Shown: positions 18,475-27,586 of the stretch, piece by piece
Layout of the letters: every line of letters starts with the position of its first letter
Position numbering within the stretch: position 1 is the first letter of the stretch
Assembly: GCA_016874135.1 (NCBI GenBank)
Contig: VGVE01000003.1
Coordinates: forward strand, 1 to 64,000
DNA: 64,000 nt
Source of the DNA: Gammaproteobacteria bacterium
GTDB lineage: Bacteria > Pseudomonadota > Gammaproteobacteria > Pseudomonadales > Azotimanducaceae
Reading direction: 5' to 3'
The notes under the pieces: generated by a model
Told to the model about the DNA's origin: nothing
Databases searched by the model: none
What the model saw: the letters and a program-made list of their open reading frames with translations, nothing else
Program-made: the position numbers and the translations under genes

Positions 18475-20028
18475 ATGAACATCGGCCACATCACCGCCAA
18501 ATGGGCATCACGGGCACCGGATTCGGAAGCCATCATCGATGCCACCAACGGGCGAAGGGTGACGTTTGGCGCACTCGATGCGCGTGTGCGCCGGCTCGCC
18601 AATGCGCTCATCGACCAACGGGTCGAGAAAGGGGCGCGGATCGGTGTGCTCGCCAAGAACGCGATCGAATATTTCGAAATCTACTACGCCTGCGCGCGTG
18701 CAGGCTTCATCGCCCAACCGCTCAACTGGCGGCTTTCCGGGCCTGAACTCGGACGCATTCTCGCCGATGGTGATCCGACCGTCGTGATCTCTTCAGATGA
18801 ATTCCGCAGGGAACGGGCGGACATGCAATCGGCAGTGGATGCGCCGATCTGGCTGGAATTCGGCGACAACAGTGACGGCAGCTACGAGGCGTTCTTCTCC
18901 CGGGCGTCCGATCACGAACCGGTGACCTCCACCACAACCGGCAATGACGACCCCACACTGATCCTCTACACCGGTGGTACAACCGGCATTTCCAAAGGGG
19001 CGTTGCACACCCACAAGACCCTGTTCATGGGCATGTTGAACCAGACCGTTGCTGAACGGGTGGTGCCGAGCGATGTCTACATGCTCACCGGCCAGATGTT
19101 CCACATCCCCGTGGCTCTCGCCATGAACTACATGGCACACGGGTGTCCGGTGGTACTCATGAACTTCGACGCAGTGCGAGCCATCGAAATCATCGAGGCC
19201 GAACGTGTCTCGGCATTCCTTGGCATCACCACCATGCTCAACTGGATGATGGCAGCACCGAACTTCAGAACCGCTGACATATCCAGCCTGCGCAACATCC
19301 AGTATGGAGGCGGCCCCATGCCGGCCACTGTTGTGAAAGCGGCGCTGGAGTCATTTCCGTGCACGCTCATCCAGGGTTATGGCCAGACAGAAGGCATGAC
19401 CATGACGTTCCTCTCCCAGGAGGATCACCGCGACGCCATCAATGGAATTCATCCCGAACGACTGAGCTCATGCGGCCGCGAAGGTTTCGTCACCCAGGTG
19501 CGGGTAGTTGATGAAGACGGACGCGTGGTACCCCGGGACGGCAGCACGCCAGGGGAAATCGAAATCCGCTCTGAAGCCAACATGCTCGGTTATTGGCGCA
19601 AGCCCGAACTGAATGCGCAGACCTTTCGCGACAGCTGGATGAGAACCGGTGACATCGCCACCTGGGACAGCGATAGCTATCTCTTCATCGTCGACCGCGC
19701 CAAGGACATGATCATCTCAGGTGGGGAGAACATCTATTCGACGCAGGTGGAAGCTGCCATCCACAAACACCCGGCCGTGCTCGAAGCCGCCGTCATCGGT
19801 ATTCCGGATGAAGAATGGGGTGAGGCGGTCAAGGCAGTGGTCGTGCTCAAACCCGGACAAACCGCTACCGCGGCGGAAATCATCGATACCGCAAAGCAGC
19901 ATCTCGCCTCGTATCAGAAACCGAAGTCCGTGGATTTCGTCGACACCCTGCCCAAGGCACCGACCGGCAAAATTCTCAAACGTGAGCTGCGCGATCGATT
20001 CTGGAAAGACCGGGACCGCAAGGTCTGA
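18475..20028 (+). CDS. Acyl-CoA synthetase (AMP-forming)
   Basis: 517 residues; the Met at 18475 (MNIGHITAKW) follows GGGGAGAA. The P-loop-like AMP signature is LILYTGGTTGISKG. Later motifs include QGYGQTEGMTM, the hinge DSYLFIVDRAKDMII and, at the C-terminus, the lysine of PTGKILKREL that forms the acyl-AMP. It activates a carboxylic acid to its CoA thioester. The divergent arrangement with the P450 operon suggests shared regulation in a 90-base intergenic region. Chain length or ring type cannot be told. Confidence 0.9.
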   Translation: MNIGHITAKWASRAPDSEAIIDATNGRRVTFGALDARVRRLANALIDQRVEKGARIGVLAKNAIEYFEIYYACARAGFIAQPLNWRLSGPELGRILADGDPTVVISSDEFRRERADMQSAVDAPIWLEFGDNSDGSYEAFFSRASDHEPVTSTTTGNDDPTLILYTGGTTGISKGALHTHKTLFMGMLNQTVAERVVPSDVYMLTGQMFHIPVALAMNYMAHGCPVVLMNFDAVRAIEIIEAERVSAFLGITTMLNWMMAAPNFRTADISSLRNIQYGGGPMPATVVKAALESFPCTLIQGYGQTEGMTMTFLSQEDHRDAINGIHPERLSSCGREGFVTQVRVVDEDGRVVPRDGSTPGEIEIRSEANMLGYWRKPELNAQTFRDSWMRTGDIATWDSDSYLFIVDRAKDMIISGGENIYSTQVEAAIHKHPAVLEAAVIGIPDEEWGEAVKAVVVLKPGQTATAAEIIDTAKQHLASYQKPKSVDFVDTLPKAPTGKILKRELRDRFWKDRDRKV

Positions 20029-20032
20029 GTGC

Positions 20033-20497
20033 TCACTCCGACAGCAGCAGCCCGATCATGAAGCCGAGTTCCAGGTCATCCATTGCGCCCATGCGGTGCG
20101 CGCGGATGTACCCGGCCCGGTCGATCAGGATCGAAGTCGGATTGCCTCGCATCCCGTAGGCCTGCATGGTCGCGGGAATCGGCGATCCCGGCACGGCCAC
20201 ATCGACGCCCACCGGATGAGTCACCTTGTACTCGTACAGGAAGGCTTCGAGTGAAACGGGCCGCATGGCATCGTGGTGTTCAAAAACCGTATGCAACCCG
20301 ATCACGGCGAAATCATCCGACCCCAACCGGCGATGGACTTTCTCCGCTTGCGGAATGCCGTGACTGCCACAGCCCGGACACAACATCTGGAACGAGTGCA
20401 GCAGGATCACGCGGCCACGAAGGTTCTCGAGCGATGGTGGTTCCGGGAGACTGGCTGCATTGAACCACTGGCTGACATGCCAGGCGGCTGCGGGCAC
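20033..20497 (-). CDS. Redoxin/AhpC-TSA family thioredoxin-like protein
   Basis: 154 residues from GTG at 20497. The redox motif is MLCPGCGSHG (CPGC), and the cis-Pro loop is MRGNPTSILID. It is a cytosolic-looking thiol protein with no signal peptide. Its partner is unknown; redoxins of this kind accompany oxidative catabolic genes. Convergent with the acyl-CoA synthetase (5-base gap). Confidence 0.75.
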   Translation of the reverse strand: MPAAAWHVSQWFNAASLPEPPSLENLRGRVILLHSFQMLCPGCGSHGIPQAEKVHRRLGSDDFAVIGLHTVFEHHDAMRPVSLEAFLYEYKVTHPVGVDVAVPGSPIPATMQAYGMRGNPTSILIDRAGYIRAHRMGAMDDLELGFMIGLLLSE

Positions 20498-20520
20498 AGG
20501 TTGTTGTGTGGAAACCTTTG

Positions 20521-21333
20521 TTAACCCGCCAGCGCTGACATATCGACCTGCCCTGTGGTCATCGCGGCAGTAAATCCGCCATCCACGAGCAGGTTTACGC
20601 CATTAACGTAACTGGCGAGATCCGAGCCCAGGAACGCGAGTGCTTTCGCCTGATCCCGTGGCGTCGCCACTCTCCCGGCGCCTTCCGCGATCGCCCAATC
20701 GATGATCTTGTCGGTCATCGTTGCGCGAAAATCCGGTAACAGCGGCGTATCGACAGGTGATGGACAGATGCTGTTGACCCGAACGCCCTGCCGGATGGCA
20801 GGACGGCTCAGCATCATTGTGTAAACCTGGACGCACTGCTTAGAGAAAAAGTACCCATCAGCAATCACCGGCATCTGGTCGTGAATCCAAGCCACACCCT
20901 CATCCCAGCCCTGGATCGCGAGCAGTTTGCGAATGACCTCGAGATTGCCCGGCCACTGATTACCGGCGGTTGAAGCGGTGTTGACGATGGCACCACCCGC
21001 CTTCATGCCTGGCAGCAGCCGCTCGGTTAGCCGCTTGAGACCCAGAATGTTCACACGCATGACCTGTTCCGCAGGCCGCGTTGCGGCAATACCGGCATTG
21101 TTGAAGAGCACATCGACACCATCGCCAATGGTGCTGGCCGCAGCATCGATCGACACGGGATTACCCATGTCGGTTGTTATGAAACGCTCGATACGCGCTG
21201 TCGGCTCTTTCAGATCCAGGACAGTAATGTCATCCGCTCCCAGTTCCCGCAACACCTCGATGAGCGCCGCGCCGATTCCGGAAAAGCCACCGGTCAGAAC
21301 CACTCGTTTACCGGCATAGGAAATGTCGCGCAT
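20521..21333 (-). CDS. Short-chain dehydrogenase/reductase
   Basis: 270 residues from Met at 21333 (MRDISYAGKR); the longer frame to 21390 has no ribosome site. The cofactor loop is VLTGGFSGIGAAL, with NNAGIA after it. The catalytic tyrosine region is unusual: YFFSKQCVQVYT gives a YFFSK YxxxK motif. Resembles coniferyl-alcohol/3-alpha-hydroxysteroid dehydrogenase-like SDRs. Probably oxidises a hydroxyl in the neighbouring pathway. Confidence 0.8.
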   Translation of the reverse strand: MRDISYAGKRVVLTGGFSGIGAALIEVLRELGADDITVLDLKEPTARIERFITTDMGNPVSIDAAASTIGDGVDVLFNNAGIAATRPAEQVMRVNILGLKRLTERLLPGMKAGGAIVNTASTAGNQWPGNLEVIRKLLAIQGWDEGVAWIHDQMPVIADGYFFSKQCVQVYTMMLSRPAIRQGVRVNSICPSPVDTPLLPDFRATMTDKIIDWAIAEGAGRVATPRDQAKALAFLGSDLASYVNGVNLLVDGGFTAAMTTGQVDMSALAG

Positions 21334-21396
21334 GAAGTACCTGTTTGGCAGAGAATGGGCCGCGATTCTGGCATACAACGCGGTGATCACAACACG

Positions 21397-21840
21397 ATGG
21401 TCGACATCGAAGCGCTCAAATCAAAATACCTCAACCTCGTTTTCGACCGGCGCGATTTCACGGTGCAAGCGGAGAACTCCGCGACCGTTGCGCGCATCTC
21501 CGGCGAGACCAGACCTGAGTACATTGATCCCGCACACGCCGCGTTCGAGGTGTTTCCCGCCTACATCGCGAGTCTGTCGTCAGGCCGCCACCTGCCTATC
21601 GACTTTCCAGCTCTCGGGGGCCTCCCCGTCGATGGCGGCAAGGCGGTGACTTCTCTGCAGCCGGTGCCGGCAGGTGTCCCACTCAATGGACGTACCCATC
21701 TGCACGACATCTATGACAAGAGTGGCCGGAGTGGTCGCATGGTGTTCCTGATCTCCCGGATGGAGATCTACGACGCCGCAGAAAAGCTTCTCGCCCTCGC
21801 CGACAGCCGCATGGTGATCCGCGAGCGGAGCGAATCATGA
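21397..21840 (+). CDS. MaoC-like dehydratase subunit 1 (FAS1-like N-terminal type)
   Basis: 147 residues from Met at 21397 (MVDIEALKSKY); an ATG at 21355 extends it by 14. The VARISGETRPEYIDPAHA stretch is typical of the N-terminal hotdog of (R)-enoyl-CoA hydratases. It overlaps the next gene by four bases. In actinobacteria such half-proteins pair into heterodimeric hydratases in steroid side-chain or fatty acid catabolism. Confidence 0.75.
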   Translation: MVDIEALKSKYLNLVFDRRDFTVQAENSATVARISGETRPEYIDPAHAAFEVFPAYIASLSSGRHLPIDFPALGGLPVDGGKAVTSLQPVPAGVPLNGRTHLHDIYDKSGRSGRMVFLISRMEIYDAAEKLLALADSRMVIRERSES

Positions 21841-22253
21841 GCATCCAGTCGATCACCGATATCGAGTTCGGCATGGAGCTCGGACCCTACCTGCCAGACA
21901 CTGCCCTGCCGAACTCCGCCGCTGTGGCCGATGCCGTCGGCTGGGGAAACGCGGCGCGGTTTACCAATCACGAACGCAGCCGGAAAGAAGGCCTTCCTGG
22001 CGCGCTGGTGCCCGGTATTCTCGGCATGGGCTTCCTCTGCGCCTTGATTCACCGCGAAATTCCGGCGGCGCGCATCCAGAAAGTCGACTGCGTTTTCAGG
22101 GCACCGCTCATCGCCGATCAGCCGTGTGCGGTGACTGCGATTGTCACCGACATCGATACGACAGCAGGGACAGCAGAACTCGACCTGCTGATCCGAAACG
22201 AGACCAATGAGACTCGTGTTGTCGGCACGGCCACCATCAGGATGCCAAAATGA
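21837..22253 (+). CDS. MaoC-like dehydratase subunit 2
   Basis: 138 residues, a single hotdog with ERSRKEGLPGALVPG in the hydratase-2 region. The ATGA overlaps at both ends (start with the previous gene, stop with DUF3604) show a tightly coupled three-gene unit. The usual catalytic Asp/His pair is not clearly present in this half, so activity probably needs subunit 1. Confidence 0.75.
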   Translation: MSIQSITDIEFGMELGPYLPDTALPNSAAVADAVGWGNAARFTNHERSRKEGLPGALVPGILGMGFLCALIHREIPAARIQKVDCVFRAPLIADQPCAVTAIVTDIDTTAGTAELDLLIRNETNETRVVGTATIRMPK

Positions 22254-24103
22254 AGAGGCACATCTTCTGCTTGCTGGTATTGATCCCCGGCCTTGTATTT
22301 GCTCACGATAAGGTTCTGCTGTGGGGGGACACACATCTGCACACGAACAACTCTTTCGACGCCTTCCTCAACAACAACGTCTCCGCTGATCCAGACACAG
22401 CGTTTCGCTGGGCGAAAGGTGAGCCGGTCATTCACCCCTATAACCGCAGCCGCGTGCAGATCGGTCAGCCCCTCGACTTCCTCGTTGTATCAGACCACGC
22501 CGAGTTCTTCGGCGGGTTTCGCAGTATCTACCTGAACGGTATCGCCAACAGCGAAGAAGATGGTCCCATCGACAGGCTGCTCAACTGGTACAAGGCGCGT
22601 GTGGTACGTGAGGCTATCGACAACCGCGAAGGTCCACAGATGTTCTCCAGCGTCCTGCCTGAGACCCAATCGCCAGAGGAGGCCGCGAAGCGGTGGAGTG
22701 AAGCTGCCGCGGGTCCGTTACCACCTCAGCCCGGGGCCACGACGGATGCCTGGCTGTCGTTTGCCGATGCCGCCGACCATCACAACCAGCCTGGAAAATT
22801 CACCGCATTCATCGGCTGGGAATGGTCCTCGACCCCCGGCGGCGCCAACCTGCATCGCATCATCGTGACCAACGCCGATGGGGCTGCCGCGCGCACGTTC
22901 GAACCCCTGTCATCAGTGATAAGTCCCTACCCGGAGGATCTCTTCAACTGGCTCGATCGCACCAGCAAAGAAACCGGCGTCAGCTTCCTGTCGATCCCGC
23001 ACAACTCAAACCTCTCCAAAGGTCTGATGTTCTCGGACCGTACCCTGCGAGGTGAAGCGCTCACCGCAGAGCAGGCTCGTCAGCGCGCGACCTGGGAGCG
23101 GGTGGTGGAAATGACGCAGATCAAGGGCGATTCGGAAACCCACCCGACTCTCTCGCCTGACGATACGTTCGCAGACTTCGAGCGGTACAACTTCTACCTG
23201 CAAAAGTCCCCGGAGCCCTACAAACCGGGGGCAGCGGACTTTGTGCGCCCGGCGCTGCGCACCGGTCTTGCCCTCGAAAGAAGCCTCGGTATCAATCCGT
23301 TCGACTTCGGCCTGATCGGCTCCACCGATTCCCACACCGGTTTGTCTTCGGCGGAAGAGCCGAACTTCTGGGGCAAGATGGCCACCGACTCTACCCCGGA
23401 AACCAAAGCCCAGGATGCGCTGGCGAAAGGTCCCACCGGCTGGACCATGTCGGCGTCCGGACTGGCTGCGGTCTGGGCAGAAGAAAATTCCCGGGATTCG
23501 ATCCTCGCTGCCATGAAGCGCCGTGAAGTGTACGCAACCACAGGGCCACGCATTCGCGTGCAGTTTTTTGTTACCGCCGAAGAAACACTCGCCGCTTCTC
23601 CTGCCGGCGGTGCTCCGTTGCCTCCTGACTGGAAGACGACTGCTGGCGACCTTTCGCCGATGGGTAGCGACGTCAAACGCAGTGCGAACCAGCGATTCAT
23701 CGTGCAAGCTCTGCAGGATCCGCAGGAAGCACCGCTCGACCGGATCCAGATCATCAAGGGCTGGATTGATGCCGTCGGTGAGACCCACGAGAAGATATTC
23801 GATGTCGCCTGGTCAACACCGAGGAATCTCTGGAACGGCGCTCCTGAACCTGTACCCGATGAAGTGGATCGGCGAACGGGGCGACGCACAGGCACAACCG
23901 GCGCGGCGGAACTGTCTGCTGTGTGGATCGATCCGGAGAGCACAGCCGATGAAAAGGCCTTTTACTACGCCCGGGTCCTGCAGGTACCGACCGCGAGACA
24001 CAGCCTGCTCGATGCGCTGGCGCTCGGCAAAGACCGCTCGCAGGAGGGACCTGATGTCATTCAGGAGCGTGCCTACACCTCACCGATCTGGGTCGGCCTC
24101 TGA
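22250..24103 (+). CDS. DUF3604 domain protein, secreted
   Basis: 617 residues with a signal peptide (MKRHIFCLLVLIPGLVFA). The mature start LLWGDTHLHTNNSFDA and later GLIGSTDSHTGLSS are the metal-binding His/Asp motifs of DUF3604, a PHP/amidohydrolase-like family of unknown substrate. Likely periplasmic or outer-membrane associated. Its translational coupling to the MaoC pair is notable because it joins a secreted hydrolase-like protein to cytosolic acyl-CoA enzymes, suggesting uptake or processing of the same compound. Confidence 0.85.
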   Translation: MKRHIFCLLVLIPGLVFAHDKVLLWGDTHLHTNNSFDAFLNNNVSADPDTAFRWAKGEPVIHPYNRSRVQIGQPLDFLVVSDHAEFFGGFRSIYLNGIANSEEDGPIDRLLNWYKARVVREAIDNREGPQMFSSVLPETQSPEEAAKRWSEAAAGPLPPQPGATTDAWLSFADAADHHNQPGKFTAFIGWEWSSTPGGANLHRIIVTNADGAAARTFEPLSSVISPYPEDLFNWLDRTSKETGVSFLSIPHNSNLSKGLMFSDRTLRGEALTAEQARQRATWERVVEMTQIKGDSETHPTLSPDDTFADFERYNFYLQKSPEPYKPGAADFVRPALRTGLALERSLGINPFDFGLIGSTDSHTGLSSAEEPNFWGKMATDSTPETKAQDALAKGPTGWTMSASGLAAVWAEENSRDSILAAMKRREVYATTGPRIRVQFFVTAEETLAASPAGGAPLPPDWKTTAGDLSPMGSDVKRSANQRFIVQALQDPQEAPLDRIQIIKGWIDAVGETHEKIFDVAWSTPRNLWNGAPEPVPDEVDRRTGRRTGTTGAAELSAVWIDPESTADEKAFYYARVLQVPTARHSLLDALALGKDRSQEGPDVIQERAYTSPIWVGL

Positions 24104-24127
24104 ACCCTAGTACTTCAGGGGGAAACG

Positions 24128-24658
24128 TCAAACGTTCTCGGCAAGCATTGTGTACATCGGATCTTCCGGATACCGGGTACCACGGGCGAGGCCATCGAAG
24201 GGTGGCCCCTGGTTGATCGATGACGCCGTCGTATTCTGGTTCCAGTCCATGAGCACCTGACGGTGGCGGATCTTCCAGACGTTGCCGCGTTTTTCGAACC
24301 GGTCGAGGTAACGGCCGAGATAGGTCATCTCGGTGCCCGCGCCATCCTCTTCCCGACGATAGTGATACGCGGTGACGTAGGTCTCTACCTGTGCTCGATT
24401 GCCACGGATGTCGGCGAGGATGTTGGTGATGGTGTGCTGGGTGGCGTAATAGCGCTTGATGCCGTTTGGCAGATAGGCGCAGAACTCGTGGGCATTGCCG
24501 TTGAAGCCGCCATAGGCCACCGTTGAATCAGGCCAATAACACGACTTGAGAACGGTCTCGTCGGCGCGATCCACGCCGCGACTGTGTTTGGCGAGCACTT
24601 CCTGGATCGCAAGTCGATCACCGATCATGGTCATATCAGGAACAGTACCGGTTTCCAT
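24128..24658 (-). CDS. SnoaL/NTF2-like fold protein
   Basis: 176 residues from Met at 24658 (METGTVPDM), preceded by GGGAGAG. Motifs IQEVLAKHSRGVDRAD and LGRYLDRFEKRGNVWKIRHRQV are characteristic of SnoaL-like 4 domains in catabolic dehydratases or isomerases. Convergent with DUF3604. It may dehydrate or isomerise a ring substrate, or be a non-catalytic binding protein. Confidence 0.72.
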   Translation of the reverse strand: METGTVPDMTMIGDRLAIQEVLAKHSRGVDRADETVLKSCYWPDSTVAYGGFNGNAHEFCAYLPNGIKRYYATQHTITNILADIRGNRAQVETYVTAYHYRREEDGAGTEMTYLGRYLDRFEKRGNVWKIRHRQVLMDWNQNTTASSINQGPPFDGLARGTRYPEDPMYTMLAENV

Positions 24659-24747
24659 CTGAGACTCTCCCGCGGTTTTGAGCCTTACACTACCGCTACG
24701 TTCCCTTGTTGTCACAAGGCCAACGGCACCTGGTCAAACGCGTCTGG

Positions 24748-25317
24748 TCACCTGCGGCGTCCGATGAGCCGCGCCAGCAGGACCGTTCGCCCATCCGGGT
24801 CCATCACCGGACCTTCGTCGTAGTACATAATTTCAAGACCCTGTGCCGTCGCAAGCAGTGCGCCGGGAGCAGCGCGGAATGAAGATGGCGCCGGAGCGGC
24901 ATCACCCTGCCCGCTTTGCAACAAGACTTCGCACACAAGAACACCACCGGAGTCCAGCCTGTCGACAAGCGTCGGGAGGAGCTTCAGGCTGAGGAAACGC
25001 ATTTTGATGATCAGGTCGAACCGGCCTTCGATGGAGAGCCCCTGATCGAGATCCAGCTCGACAGTTTCGATTCTCCCGACGCCGGCGTGATCACCGAGCC
25101 GTCGCAGGGCGACGTCTGATATGTCGACAGCAGTGACCTGGTTTCCGCGCTCCGCCAGCCAGAGCGAGTTACGACCTGCACCACAAGCCACGTCAAGTGC
25201 CCGGCCGACCGGCAGCCGGTCCTGCCACTCCACCAACAATGCAGACGGATGCGTGCGCGACTCGTAAGCGCCGTCCAGGTAGCGCGTGTTCCACTTCGAA
25301 CGATCTTCGCTGCTCAT
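24748..25317 (-). CDS. SAM-dependent methyltransferase (TehB/class I type)
   Basis: 189 residues from Met at 25317 (MSSEDRSKWN); the long upstream extension looks non-coding. Motif I is ALDVACGAGRNSLWLAERG, with VTAVDISDVALRR next. WNTRY near the N-terminus is the TehB/tellurite-resistance and thiopurine-methyltransferase-like signature. Small-molecule or detoxification methyltransferase; substrate unknown. Confidence 0.75.
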   Translation of the reverse strand: MSSEDRSKWNTRYLDGAYESRTHPSALLVEWQDRLPVGRALDVACGAGRNSLWLAERGNQVTAVDISDVALRRLGDHAGVGRIETVELDLDQGLSIEGRFDLIIKMRFLSLKLLPTLVDRLDSGGVLVCEVLLQSGQGDAAPAPSSFRAAPGALLATAQGLEIMYYDEGPVMDPDGRTVLLARLIGRRR

Positions 25318-25438
25318 GCGTATCCGACCCCCGGTCTGATGACGGGAATTTTCGCAGGGAAGCAGCCTTCCCCGCATCGGGGACCGCGTCAGGTGTAAGC
25401 TCTTGCGAGCCCGATAAGAAAAAACCGGACCTGCGACC

Positions 25439-26368
25439 GTGCCAGTCGATCCTGATACCCAGGCCGTTCTCGACCTGCTCAGACAACTCGGAGCCCCCGA
25501 GTTTTCAACGTTGACACCGGAACAGGCACGCAAGCTGAGCCTGGGGCCACCTCCCGCCGTGCCAACCGCAGTGCATGGGGTCGAAAACCGCAGCATCGCA
25601 GGCTCCGAGGCTGACATTCCGATCCGGATCTACAAGGCCCTGTCTGAGCGGGCCAACCGCGGCGCACTGGTGTACTTCCATGGCGGCGGTTGGGTGATTG
25701 TGAGCCTCGACAGCCATGATGAAACCGCTCGGCGACTCTGCGCAGGTTCCGGATGTACCGTCATCAGCGTGGACTATCGCCTGGCACCGGAAACCCGCTA
25801 TCCCGATGCGATGATCGACTGTTTCGACGCCACCTGCTGGGTTGCCAGGGAGGCAGCGACTCTCGGCATCGACGCCACCCGGATTGCAGTGGGCGGCGAC
25901 AGCGCCGGCGGCAATCTGGCCGCCGCAGTGGCGCTGAAGGCCCGCGACGACGGCGGGCCGGCACTTGCGTTCCAGCTCTTGATCTATCCGGTAACGGAGC
26001 CGAATTTCGAGACCCGTTCCTATCAGGACAACGCAACCGGTTACCTGCTGACACGCAGCGCCATGCAATGGTTCTGGGATCACTACGTGCCTGGCGCGGA
26101 AGCCCGCAATCAGGCCTACGCATCACCCCTGCGGGCGACGAACCTGCGTGACCTGCCACCCGCTCTGGTGATCACCGCGGAGTTCGACCCGCTGCGTGAT
26201 GAAGGCGAGGCCTATGCGCGGGCACTGGCCGCGGCCGGTGTCGATACCGGGCACACGCGTTACGACGGTGTAGTGCACGGATTTTTCGGTACGCATTCAA
26301 CCGTTGCGAAATCCCCGGCCGCCATCGACCGGGCAACCCGGGCCTTGCGCTACTATCTCGGAGGCTGA
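25439..26368 (+). CDS. Alpha/beta hydrolase, hormone-sensitive lipase family
   Basis: 309 residues from GTG. The oxyanion-hole motif is FHGGGWVIV and the nucleophile elbow is GGDSAGGN; the C-terminal FDPLRDEGE and VVHGFFG hold the Asp and His. This is the bacterial HSL (family IV) esterase pattern; such enzymes cleave short-acyl esters. cysK-like follows after two bases, suggesting cotranscription. Confidence 0.88.
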   Translation: MPVDPDTQAVLDLLRQLGAPEFSTLTPEQARKLSLGPPPAVPTAVHGVENRSIAGSEADIPIRIYKALSERANRGALVYFHGGGWVIVSLDSHDETARRLCAGSGCTVISVDYRLAPETRYPDAMIDCFDATCWVAREAATLGIDATRIAVGGDSAGGNLAAAVALKARDDGGPALAFQLLIYPVTEPNFETRSYQDNATGYLLTRSAMQWFWDHYVPGAEARNQAYASPLRATNLRDLPPALVITAEFDPLRDEGEAYARALAAAGVDTGHTRYDGVVHGFFGTHSTVAKSPAAIDRATRALRYYLGG

Positions 26369-26370
26369 TC

Positions 26371-27327
26371 GTGCGTTTTAACAACATTCTCGAAACCATC
26401 GGCAATACACCCGTCGTCCGCATCAACAAGCTGGCGCCGACTCACGTGACGATGTACGTGAAAGTCGAATCCTTCAACCCGCTGGCATCGATCAAGGACC
26501 GTCTTGCCTACGCAATCATCAAGGACGCCCGTGACAGCGGCGCGCTGAAGCCCGGCCAGCCCGTTGTCGAGGCCACGTCAGGAAACACCGGCATCGCCCT
26601 CGCGATGGTGTGTGCCGCGCTCGGGCATCCGTTTGTCGCCACGATGGTAGAAACCTTCTCCATCGAGCGGCGCAAGATCATGCGGGCACTCGGTGCCAAG
26701 GTGATTCTCACCCCGGCTGCCGAGCGAGGTTCAGGCATGGTTCGCCGGGCTGCCGAACTGGCCGAAAAACATGGATGGTTTCTTGCGCGTCAATTCGAAA
26801 ACCCGGCCAACCCGGCCTACCACGCGCAAACCACCGGCCCGGAAATCCTGCGGGACTTCGCCGGAGAGCGGCTCGACTTCTGGGTTACAGGTTGGGGAAC
26901 CGGCGGAACCTTGTCCGGCGCAGGGCGGGTGCTGAAGGCCGCACGCCCGAACATCCGGGTCATTGCAACTGAACCGGAACAGGCCGCGTTGTTGTCAGGT
27001 GGAACATTCAACCCGCACAAGATCCAGGGTTGGACCCCGGACTTCGTACCCGGCGTTCTGGACCGTGGCGTGGCCGATGAAATCATCCCGGTAAACGAGA
27101 ACGAATCCATGGCGAATGCCCTCGCACTCGCGCAGAAAGAGGGAATCTTTGTGGGAATTTCTGCGGGAGCGACCTTCACCGCCGCCCTGAAGGTTGCCGC
27201 CAAAGCACCTGCGGGCTCGGTGATCCTGGCAATGTTGCCGGATACCGGCGAGCGCTATCTGTCGACACCTTTGTTTGCGGGTATTCCTGAAGGCTCAGAT
27301 GATGAGTGGTTGAATTCCCTAGGCTGA
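26371..27327 (+). CDS. Cysteine synthase-like PLP enzyme
   Basis: 318 residues from GTG. The cofactor Lys is at position 42 in LASIKDRLAY. EATSGNTGIALA is the substrate loop and the phosphate-binding GTGGT is in TGWGTGGTLSG. This matches O-acetylserine sulfhydrylase (CysK/CysM), making cysteine from O-acetylserine and sulfide. CysK versus CysM cannot be decided. Confidence 0.88.
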   Translation: MRFNNILETIGNTPVVRINKLAPTHVTMYVKVESFNPLASIKDRLAYAIIKDARDSGALKPGQPVVEATSGNTGIALAMVCAALGHPFVATMVETFSIERRKIMRALGAKVILTPAAERGSGMVRRAAELAEKHGWFLARQFENPANPAYHAQTTGPEILRDFAGERLDFWVTGWGTGGTLSGAGRVLKAARPNIRVIATEPEQAALLSGGTFNPHKIQGWTPDFVPGVLDRGVADEIIPVNENESMANALALAQKEGIFVGISAGATFTAALKVAAKAPAGSVILAMLPDTGERYLSTPLFAGIPEGSDDEWLNSLG

Positions 27328-27370
27328 GTTCCCTTGATTGGGTTCTTAAGCAGAATCAGCCGAACTGCCC

Positions 27371-27454
27371 TTAGAACACCACTGCGAGCGCAAGGTTCAT
27401 CAAGAGTCCGACCAACGCCAGTATGATCATCGTGTTTCTTGTTCTTGTTTGCAT
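27371..27454 (-). CDS. Small hydrophobic protein, 27 residues
   Basis: A 27-residue frame with a basic N-terminus (MQTRTRNTM) and one hydrophobic helix (IILALVGLLMNLALAVVF). The ribosome site AAGGGAGGG sits seven to eight bases before the ATG. Size and composition fit small single-pass membrane proteins, but no family is known. Confidence 0.4.
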   Translation of the reverse strand: MQTRTRNTMIILALVGLLMNLALAVVF

Positions 27455-27586
27455 GGCCGCGCCCTCCCTTACTTCATGAAAGATGCATGTATGACTGATG
27501 GCGGCGACTGTAACGATGCAATGCAGCACAGGTACTGCGGGTCCGGAGTTTTCGGGCGAATCGGAGTTAAGCGGAGTTAAAAGCTC

